From an uncultured Pelagibacteraceae bacterium (GTDB lineage: Bacteria; Pseudomonadota; Alphaproteobacteria; Pelagibacterales; Pelagibacteraceae), in contig CACBLI010000009.1 in assembly GCA_902540235.1 (NCBI GenBank), positions 1-61,719 on the forward strand: a DNA stretch of 61,719 nt, written 5' to 3'. A program made the position numbers and the translations under genes. The notes below the pieces were generated by a model, which was not told the origin of the DNA, searched no databases, and saw nothing but the letters and a program-made list of their open reading frames with translations. This document shows positions 55,090 through 61,719 of the stretch, one piece after another (position 1 is the first letter of the stretch; every line of letters begins with the position of its first letter).

Positions 55090-55967
55090 TGAATATTTTA
55101 AAAAGTTTACCTGGCCCATTACTGATATTTTTTGGTGCTCTTAGTTTAAGTTTTGGTGGACTAATAGTAAAATCCTTTGAAGGAGCAACATTATGGCAGA
55201 TATTATTTTGGAGATCATTATTTTTTTCTCTGACTGTATTAACTTTTTTGATAATCGTTTATAGAAGAAAAGTTTTAAAATCATTTTATAATTCCGGATT
55301 ACCAGGTTTTATAGGAGGATTGATATTATCTATCGGTTTTTGTGGTTATGTTTTTGCCATGTATAATACTACGGTTGCCAATACAAATTTTATAATATCA
55401 CTTCAAATTTTATTTTTAGCTATATTTGGTTTCTTTTTCTTAAAAGAAAAAATTAACTTAATTACGTTAATCTCAATTATTTTAGCAATTTCTGGGGTAC
55501 TGTTGATGGTTGGAAATTCATTATCTCCAGGTGAATTATCTGGAAATTTAGCAGCTTTCACAATGCCAATTACCTTTGCAGTTTTGATAATGATTGTTAG
55601 GAAATTTCCATTTGTTGATATGGTGCCAGCACAATTCGTTGCAGGTATAAGCTCATGTCTTATTGGTTTATTACTTTCACCTACTATAATGATTTCAGCT
55701 CATGATATTTTTTTAGGATTTTTAGCTGGATTTTTTCAAATAGGTTTTGGTTTTATATTTATAACTATTGGAGCAAGAACAACCCCTTCGGCAATGGTTG
55801 GAATAATTATGTTATCCGAATCTGTTCTTGGTCCTATATGGGCTTTTCTTTTTGTAAGCGAAATTCCATCATTATACGGGTTGATAGGAGGGGCAATAAT
55901 ACTTTTTGCAGTATTACTTCAGTTTTATACGCTTTTAAAAAAACCAAAGGTTATCGTTTCCAATTGA
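55089..55967 (+). CDS. DMT-superfamily EamA permease
   Basis: 292 aa, ten predicted membrane helices in two EamA repeats (FFGALSLSFGGLIVKSFEGA; GFIFITIGARTTPSAMVGII). Transports a small metabolite or amino acid; direction unknown. One-base overlap with pxpC makes it part of the 5-oxoprolinase transcript. It could export glutamate-type products or import substrate, both inferred. Confidence 0.85.
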   Translation: MNILKSLPGPLLIFFGALSLSFGGLIVKSFEGATLWQILFWRSLFFSLTVLTFLIIVYRRKVLKSFYNSGLPGFIGGLILSIGFCGYVFAMYNTTVANTNFIISLQILFLAIFGFFFLKEKINLITLISIILAISGVLLMVGNSLSPGELSGNLAAFTMPITFAVLIMIVRKFPFVDMVPAQFVAGISSCLIGLLLSPTIMISAHDIFLGFLAGFFQIGFGFIFITIGARTTPSAMVGIIMLSESVLGPIWAFLFVSEIPSLYGLIGGAIILFAVLLQFYTLLKKPKVIVSN

Positions 55968-55996
55968 CATTTTAAGTCAGTTATAGGACTATTAAT

Positions 55997-56157
55997 TTAC
56001 GGGAGAGACTACAGATTATTGTAGCGCCGAAGGAGCAACCACCCAGGAATCTCTCAGGCAAAAAGGACCGTAACATATTAACTCTGGAAAGAGATTTAAT
56101 TCTCGCCGAAGGAGCAAAACTCTCAGGCAAATATACAGATGGGTATAGTGAGTTAAT
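55997..56157 (+). ncRNA. Tandem glycine riboswitch before gcvT
   Basis: Two glycine aptamers in series. The first has P1 TTACGG (55997-56002) with CCGTAA (56068-56073) and the core CGCCGAAGGAGCAACC then CTCTCAGGCAAAAAGGACC. The second runs from ATTAACTC (56077-56084) through CGCCGAAGGAGCAAAA and CTCTCAGGCAAATA to GAGTTAAT (56150-56157). The closing helix of the second aptamer ends on the base before the gcvT ATG, so control of translation initiation is likely. Glycine riboswitches on gcvT are well known, including in SAR11. Confidence 0.96.
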
Positions 56158-57261
56158 ATGAACATAAAAAAAACATCGCTTTATAAATTACATCAAGATT
56201 GTAATGCAAAGTTTGTAGAATTTGCAGGTTATCATATGCCAATTCAGTATTCTGAAGGTATTGTAGAGGAGCATAAATTCACAAGAAATCACTCTGGTAT
56301 TTTTGATGTTTCACATATGGGCCAATTATTTATTTACGGTGGTGATGAACTAATTAAAGATTTAGAAAAAATTTTTCCATTGGATTTGAAAAATTTGAAA
56401 CTCAATCATTCTAAGTACAGCTTTTTAATGGATAAAGATGCAGGGATACAAGATGATTTAATAATCACAAAAATTAGCGAGGGTTTTTTGATAATTCTTA
56501 ATGCGGCATGTAAAAATGATGATTTTAAAATTTTAAAGGGCTTGTTAAACGAAAAATACAAAATTGTTTTAGATGAAAATAGATCTTTAATAGCAATTCA
56601 AGGACCTAAGTCATCACAAATCCTAAATGAAGTTTTTAGTAAGGTAAAAGATTTAAATTTTATGTCTGGTAATTGGTTCTTATTTGATAATCAGAAAGTA
56701 TATATTACTCGATCTGGATATACAGGTGAAGATGGTTTTGAGATATCAATCCTGAATAATTTTGCAGATAAATTAACCAGAGAATTGATTGACAAAGGTT
56801 CTAAACTTGTAGGTTTAGGAGCAAGAGACACTTTAAGGTTAGAAGCTGGCTTGTGTTTGTATGGTCATGATCTTGATAAAGATAAAACCCCAGTCGAAGC
56901 AAACTTAAAATGGGCAATTTCAAAAGAGAGAATATCCAAAGGAGACTTTATTGGTTCAGACATTATTATTAAACAATTGAGCAATGGTGTTACAAAAATT
57001 AGAGTTGGAATAAAACCTGAGGGAAGAATAATTGCTAGAGAAAAAACAAAAATATTTAATCAGTCAGATGTTCATATTGGTGAAATTACCAGTGGAACAT
57101 TCGGTCCAAGCGTTAATGGACCTGTAGCGATGGGCTATGTAGAAAATAAATTTTCAAAAAAAAATACTAAAGTATTTTTAGAGGTACGAGGTAAAAAATA
57201 TGCAGCGAGCATTTGTGGTTTACCATTTTATAAAAAAAGTTATGTAAAAGGAGCGAATTAA
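56158..57261 (+). CDS. gcvT: Glycine cleavage system T protein (aminomethyltransferase)
   Basis: Transfers the methylene group from the H protein to tetrahydrofolate, releasing ammonia; 367 aa. [48 protein letters not shown] and [20 protein letters not shown] are conserved. It lies directly under the glycine riboswitch. One-base overlap with gcvH. Confidence 0.96.
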   Translation: MNIKKTSLYKLHQDCNAKFVEFAGYHMPIQYSEGIVEEHKFTRNHSGIFDVSHMGQLFIYGGDELIKDLEKIFPLDLKNLKLNHSKYSFLMDKDAGIQDDLIITKISEGFLIILNAACKNDDFKILKGLLNEKYKIVLDENRSLIAIQGPKSSQILNEVFSKVKDLNFMSGNWFLFDNQKVYITRSGYTGEDGFEISILNNFADKLTRELIDKGSKLVGLGARDTLRLEAGLCLYGHDLDKDKTPVEANLKWAISKERISKGDFIGSDIIIKQLSNGVTKIRVGIKPEGRIIAREKTKIFNQSDVHIGEITSGTFGPSVNGPVAMGYVENKFSKKNTKVFLEVRGKKYAASICGLPFYKKSYVKGAN

Positions 57262-57638
57262 TGAGTGAAGTTAAATTTTCTAAAGAACATGAATGGATAA
57301 AATTAGAGGGCGATGTTGCTACCATCGGTATTACAAAGCATGCAACAGAAATGCTGGGTGATATTGTATTTGCTGAGCTTCCAGAAAAAGGTTCTAGTGT
57401 AGAAAAAGATGGAACAGCAGGTGTTGTTGAATCGACAAAGGCTGCTAGTGATGTATATACACCAGTAAGTGGTGAAGTAGTTGATACTAATCAAGCTATT
57501 GTAGACGATCCCTCAAAAATAAATCAAGATCCAGAAAACAGTGCGTGGTTTTTTAAATTAAAGATTAAAGATGTGTCAGAAATGGACTCTTTAATGAACA
57601 AAGAAGATTACGATAAATTTGCAAAGGAGAGCGCTTAA
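57261..57638 (+). CDS. gcvH: Glycine cleavage system H protein
   Basis: 125 aa lipoyl carrier. The lipoylated lysine is Lys60 in [20 protein letters not shown]. It shuttles aminomethyl groups between the P and T proteins. Both neighbours are within two bases, so the three gcv genes form one unit. The L protein (lpd) is not in the window. Confidence 0.97.
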   Translation: MSEVKFSKEHEWIKLEGDVATIGITKHATEMLGDIVFAELPEKGSSVEKDGTAGVVESTKAASDVYTPVSGEVVDTNQAIVDDPSKINQDPENSAWFFKLKIKDVSEMDSLMNKEDYDKFAKESA

Positions 57639-57640
57639 TA

Positions 57641-60511
57641 ATGTTACATAATTCGCAAAAAGATTTTTTAAAAAGACATATTGGTCCCTCGGAAGAAGAA
57701 CAACTAAAGATGATTAAAAAATTGGAATATAAATCACTGGATGATTTAATAGACAATACCGTTCCTGAAAAAATCCAATTTAAAGGTGAACTAAATATTG
57801 GTGAGTCGAATTCAGAATATGAAGCATTAAGAAAATTAAAGGCAATTTCAAAAAAAAACCAAATTTACTCAAACTTTCTAGGTATGGGTTATTATGGAAC
57901 ATATACGCCATATGTAATCTTAAGAAATATATTAGAAAATCCAGGATGGTATACGTCCTACACACCTTACCAGCCAGAAGTAGCTCAAGGTAGATTAGAA
58001 ATGCTATTAAATTTTCAACAAATGATAGTTGATTTTACTGGAATGGATATTGCAAATGCGTCCCTACTTGATGAAGGTACAGCAGCTGCAGAGGCTATGG
58101 GTTTAAGTCATAGACTAAATAAAAGTGAAAGTAATTTAGTCTTTGTCTCAGAAAATTGTCATCCACAAACAATTGATGTCATTCAAACAAGGGCAGAGCC
58201 AATGGGTCTAAAAGTTCTTGTTGGAAACGAGGATAAGGTTATAGAGCAATTACAAGAAGATATTGTTTGTGGAATTTTACAGTACCCTGGGACCTTGGGT
58301 GATATTAAAGATCCTAGTGAAGCAATAAGTAAAATTCATAAAAAAAACGGTAAAGCAATTTTAGCATGCGATCTTCTTGCACTTGCTAAACTAAAAACAC
58401 CAAGAGAGCTTGGAGCTGATATTGCAGTAGGAAGCTCACAAAGATTTGGTATACCAATGGGTTACGGTGGACCGCATGCAGCCTTTTTTGCAACAAAAGA
58501 TGAATATAAAAGATCTATGCCAGGAAGAATAGTTGGTGTTTCTGTAGATAGACATGGAAATAAAGCTTATAGATTGTCACTGCAGACTAGAGAGCAGCAT
58601 ATTAGAAGAGACAAAGCTACAAGTAATATTTGTACTGCTCAAGCTTTATTAGCTATTGTTTCAGCAGCATATTGTATTTATCATGGTCCAGACGGAATTA
58701 AGAATATTTCTGAGAGAGTATCTCAGTTAGCAAAAAATTTTGCTGATAAAATAAAACAGTCTGGCTACGAAATTTATTCAGATTATTTTTTTGACACTGT
58801 AACAATTATTACTAAAGAGAAAACTGATCAAATTTTTAAAAATGCTTTGGTACAAAAAGTTAATATTAGAAAAGTAAATTCAGAAATGCTTGCTGTTTCT
58901 TTTGATGAAAAAAAAAATGTTTATAGAGTGAATCAATTATTGAAAATTTTTAACGCAGCAGAATCAATAAAAAAAGAGGATCCTACAGTAAGTTTACCTA
59001 ATTTACCTGAAAATCTATTAAGAACCTCAAAGTTTTTAGAACATCCTGTTTTTAATTCATATCATTCAGAAACAGAAATGCTTAGATATCTCAAAAAGTT
59101 AGAGGATAAAGATATAGCTCTTAACAGAACTATGATTGCCCTTGGCTCATGCACTATGAAATTAAATGCCACTGCAGAAATGATACCTATTTCTTGGAGA
59201 GAATTAGCTGAGCCGCATCCGTTTGTGCCTGTTGAGCAAATGGAAGGATACAGATCATTATTCACTGATCTTAAAAATTGGCTAAGATCAATTACAGGTT
59301 TTTCGGGGGTTTCACTTCAGCCAAATGCCGGTGCTCAAGGTGAATACGCAGGATTAATGGTAATTAGAAAATATCATATAGATAGAGGCGATAAAAATAG
59401 AAATATATGTTTAATACCTAGCTCTGCTCATGGAACCAATCCTGCAAGTGCTCAAATGGTTGGAATGAAAGTTGTAGTAGTTAATTGTGATAAAGAGGGA
59501 AATGTTGATTTTGAGGATTTAAAAAAAAAAACAGAGCTGCATTCTGAAAATCTTGGAGCATTGATGGTAACTTATCCATCTACCCATGGAGTTTTTGAAG
59601 AGAAGATCACAGATATATGTGATTTAATTCATAAACATGGAGGTCAAGTTTATATGGATGGAGCAAACTTAAATGCTTTAGTTGGAATTGCAAAACCAGG
59701 AAATTTTGGTCCTGATGTTTGTCACATAAACTTACATAAAACATTTTGTATTCCACATGGTGGAGGCGGACCTGGTATGGGCCCTATTGCATGTAGAAAA
59801 CACTTGCTAGCTTATCTGCCTAATCATCCAGTTGTAAAAGATTGTGGACCTGCAACTGGAATAGGAGCGGTTTCTGCAGCTCCTTGGGGCAGCTCAAGTA
59901 TTTTATCAATTTCTTGGATGTATATTAAAATGATGGGCTCTGAAGGATTAAAACTTGCAACAAAAATTGCAATTTTAAATGCAAATTATATTGCTAATAG
60001 ACTTAAAAATCACTTTCCAATTCTGTATAAAGGATCAAAAGGTAATGTTGCACATGAATGCATTATTGATATTAGAAAGATTAAATCAGAAACAGGTGTA
60101 ACTGAAGAGGATATTGCTAAAAGACTCATTGACTTTGGTTTTCATGCACCAACAATGTCATGGCCAGTGGCTGGAACAATGATGATAGAACCTACTGAAA
60201 GTGAAAGTTTATCTGAACTTGATAGATTTTGTGATACATTAATAAAAATAAAACAAGAAATAGATCATATTAAATCTGGCAAATTTGATAAAGTTGATAA
60301 ACCAATTAAAAACGCTCCTCATACTGACACTGAACTGGCATCAAATGACTGGAAACACAAATATTCTCGAGAAGAAGCAGCCTATCCAGCTAAATTTTTA
60401 CGAACAAATAAATTTTGGCCACCAGTAGCAAGAGTCGATAATGTTTATGGTGACAAAAATATTTTTTGTACCTGTCCAAGTATGGATGAGTTTAAAGAAG
60501 ACGCAGCTTAA
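57641..60511 (+). CDS. gcvP: Glycine dehydrogenase (decarboxylating), P protein
   Basis: 956 aa PLP enzyme that decarboxylates glycine and loads the H protein. Fused single-chain form with both halves. The PLP lysine is Lys700 in INLHKTFCIPHGGGGPGMG. PFLDRHIGP-like start (FLKRHIGPSEEEQ), LDEGTAAAEAM and SAHGTNPASAQM are intact. Follows gcvH by two bases. Confidence 0.97.
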   Translation: MLHNSQKDFLKRHIGPSEEEQLKMIKKLEYKSLDDLIDNTVPEKIQFKGELNIGESNSEYEALRKLKAISKKNQIYSNFLGMGYYGTYTPYVILRNILENPGWYTSYTPYQPEVAQGRLEMLLNFQQMIVDFTGMDIANASLLDEGTAAAEAMGLSHRLNKSESNLVFVSENCHPQTIDVIQTRAEPMGLKVLVGNEDKVIEQLQEDIVCGILQYPGTLGDIKDPSEAISKIHKKNGKAILACDLLALAKLKTPRELGADIAVGSSQRFGIPMGYGGPHAAFFATKDEYKRSMPGRIVGVSVDRHGNKAYRLSLQTREQHIRRDKATSNICTAQALLAIVSAAYCIYHGPDGIKNISERVSQLAKNFADKIKQSGYEIYSDYFFDTVTIITKEKTDQIFKNALVQKVNIRKVNSEMLAVSFDEKKNVYRVNQLLKIFNAAESIKKEDPTVSLPNLPENLLRTSKFLEHPVFNSYHSETEMLRYLKKLEDKDIALNRTMIALGSCTMKLNATAEMIPISWRELAEPHPFVPVEQMEGYRSLFTDLKNWLRSITGFSGVSLQPNAGAQGEYAGLMVIRKYHIDRGDKNRNICLIPSSAHGTNPASAQMVGMKVVVVNCDKEGNVDFEDLKKKTELHSENLGALMVTYPSTHGVFEEKITDICDLIHKHGGQVYMDGANLNALVGIAKPGNFGPDVCHINLHKTFCIPHGGGGPGMGPIACRKHLLAYLPNHPVVKDCGPATGIGAVSAAPWGSSSILSISWMYIKMMGSEGLKLATKIAILNANYIANRLKNHFPILYKGSKGNVAHECIIDIRKIKSETGVTEEDIAKRLIDFGFHAPTMSWPVAGTMMIEPTESESLSELDRFCDTLIKIKQEIDHIKSGKFDKVDKPIKNAPHTDTELASNDWKHKYSREEAAYPAKFLRTNKFWPPVARVDNVYGDKNIFCTCPSMDEFKEDAA

Positions 60512-60514
60512 TTA

Positions 60515-61719
60515 ATGAAAATCGCTGTAATTGGTTCTGGTATTTCAGGATTAAGTGCGAGTTATTTTTTATCAAAAAAACACCATGTTGACCTTTTTGA
60601 AAAGGAAGATCGCTTTGGAGGTCATTCATATACTATTGATGTTATCGTAAATAAGAAAAGAATTCCTGTTGATATAGGCTTTATAGTTTTTAATCATCTT
60701 ACATATCCAAATTTAATAAATTTTTTTAATGAAATTGATATTGAAATCGAAAAAAGTGATATGTCATTTTCTGTCTCTGTTGAGGGAACAAATTTTGAAT
60801 ATTGTGGCAAAGGTCTAAAAGGAATTTTTGCTAATAAATCAAATTTTTTAAATATTGAATTTATAAGAATGTTTATAGAAATATTAAAATTTTATAAATT
60901 ATGTGATAAAATTTCAAATATCGATCTAGTGATGACCTTAGACGAATTTTTAAAAAAAAATAGATGGTCAAAAAGTTTCATCAATTACCACATTATTCCA
61001 ATGGTGTCTGCTATCTGGTCAATGCCCCCATATGAAGCTGGAAAAATGCCTATGAATTTTTTTTTAAAATTCTTTCAAAACCATGGGTTATTCAAACTAC
61101 GTAATAGACCCCAATGGTATACAGTAGCTCACAGAAGCAAAACATATGTAAATAAAGTATTATCTAAAATAAGTGGTGAGTATTTTAAAAACTACAAGAT
61201 AAATTCAATTCAAAGAGTTTCATCGGGAGTTCAAGTTTACTATGGAGGAGCTAATGAATTTTTCGATTATGATAAAGTTATTTTAGCTACTCACGCAGAT
61301 GAAGCCTTATCGCTCATCAAAAATCCTACTGACCAAGAAATAAAAACTTTATCTAACTTCGATTACAAAAAAAATCTTGCAGTTTTACATTGTGATGAAA
61401 GTATAATGCCAAAAAATAAAAAAGCTTGGTCATCGTGGAATAGTTACGTTGATCCCAAAAATTTAAACAAAAGTTCATTATCTTATTGGCTAAACCTTTT
61501 ACAAAATATTAACTGTGAAAAGAATATTTTTCTCACGCTAAATCCTCTAAAAGAAATTCCAAATGAAAAAACTTATAAAAAAATTGAATTTACTCACCCT
61601 TATTATGATCAAAAAGCCTTAGATAATCAAAAAAATTTAAAAAAAATTCAAAATAAAGAAAATTTATTGTTTTGTGGAAGTTATTTTGGTTATGGTTTTC
61701 ATGAAGATGGAATAAAGTC
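60515..61719 (+). CDS. FAD-dependent amine-oxidase-like protein, 3' end outside window
   Basis: Begins three bases after the gcvP stop with MKIAVIGSGISGLSASYFLS, an FAD-binding GxGxxG motif, then DLFEKEDRFGGHSYT and PVDIGFIVFNH. The frame stays open for about 401 codons to the window edge and ends near NLLFCGSYFGYGFHEDGIK. That C-terminal motif marks the NAD/FAD-binding protein family often found with DUF1365 and cyclopropane fatty-acid synthase genes. Those neighbours would be beyond the edge. Exact substrate unknown. Confidence 0.85.
   Translation, partial: MKIAVIGSGISGLSASYFLSKKHHVDLFEKEDRFGGHSYTIDVIVNKKRIPVDIGFIVFNHLTYPNLINFFNEIDIEIEKSDMSFSVSVEGTNFEYCGKGLKGIFANKSNFLNIEFIRMFIEILKFYKLCDKISNIDLVMTLDEFLKKNRWSKSFINYHIIPMVSAIWSMPPYEAGKMPMNFFLKFFQNHGLFKLRNRPQWYTVAHRSKTYVNKVLSKISGEYFKNYKINSIQRVSSGVQVYYGGANEFFDYDKVILATHADEALSLIKNPTDQEIKTLSNFDYKKNLAVLHCDESIMPKNKKAWSSWNSYVDPKNLNKSSLSYWLNLLQNINCEKNIFLTLNPLKEIPNEKTYKKIEFTHPYYDQKALDNQKNLKKIQNKENLLFCGSYFGYGFHEDGIK

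Noticed and set aside
1..61719. CRISPR array, IS elements, prophage or tRNA genes
   Set aside because: I found no regularly spaced repeats, transposase or integrase motifs, and no gap that shows a cloverleaf. All gaps are short and mostly accounted for.

Overview
The window is a strongly AT-rich, tightly packed bacterial chromosome segment. It is best explained as Candidatus Pelagibacter (SAR11 clade, Alphaproteobacteria). The grounds are the blue-tuned proteorhodopsin beside a ferredoxin, the tandem glycine riboswitch on the glycine cleavage operon, the alphaproteobacterial-type DksA, the TRAP transporter, very short intergenic gaps and lysine/isoleucine/asparagine-rich proteins. The longest gene-free stretch is only about 220 bases. 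I saw no tRNA, rRNA, insertion sequence, prophage or CRISPR array. The species name is an inference from gene content, not from a marker-gene comparison.

Layout. 1-8383 is a shrunken division and cell-wall cluster: murC (cut by the window edge), murB, ddl, ftsQ, an FtsA remnant, lpxC, bamD, ligA. ftsZ is missing from its usual slot. 8366-12099 is uvrD-pepP on the minus strand, followed by an AsmA-like protein, fumC, a MazG-like hydrolase, ygfZ and pyrC. 17674-21049 is a small surface-glycan island (WecE-like aminotransferase, GT2, GT4, SMR transporter). 21042-25975 holds prpE, divergent from proteorhodopsin, then ferredoxin, ferredoxin-NADP reductase and a glutathione transferase. 26196-31690 holds dksA, a membrane glycosyltransferase with a polyprenyl-phosphate GT2, and ppc. 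31715-33368 is umuDC. 33553-36486 is a cupin, a GFA-family protein, a glycerate-kinase-like protein and a TolC-family channel. 36596-41716 is recA, alaS and icd. 41793-48642 runs psd-pssA-GT-rlmE, then guaB-TPR-guaA-panB. 48639-55967 holds a TerC protein, a TRAP transporter, a TPR protein, the three 5-oxoprolinase genes and a DMT permease. 55997-60511 is the glycine riboswitch with gcvT-gcvH-gcvP. The last gene, an FAD oxidoreductase, runs off the right edge.

How the genes work together. Energy: proteorhodopsin pumps protons, TRAP uptake uses ion gradients, and fumC, icd, ppc and prpE feed central carbon metabolism. Nitrogen and C1: gcvTHP splits glycine under glycine sensing, and PxpABC turns 5-oxoproline into glutamate. 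Envelope: the murein, lipid A, phospholipid and BAM genes are joined by several glycosyltransferases. DNA repair: uvrD, ligA, umuDC and recA. Motifs resembling the alphaproteobacterial LexA site lie before recA and umuD.

The most notable observations are five. The FtsA remnant keeps a 1C-like domain and a C-terminal amphipathic tail but no ATPase core, with ftsZ absent beside it. IMP dehydrogenase lacks its CBS domains. A TRAP operon is placed against the 5-oxoprolinase genes. A riboswitch closing helix ends exactly at the gcvT start codon. Eight of ten convergent gene pairs overlap at their 3' ends, four of them sharing a single TTAA as both stop codons.
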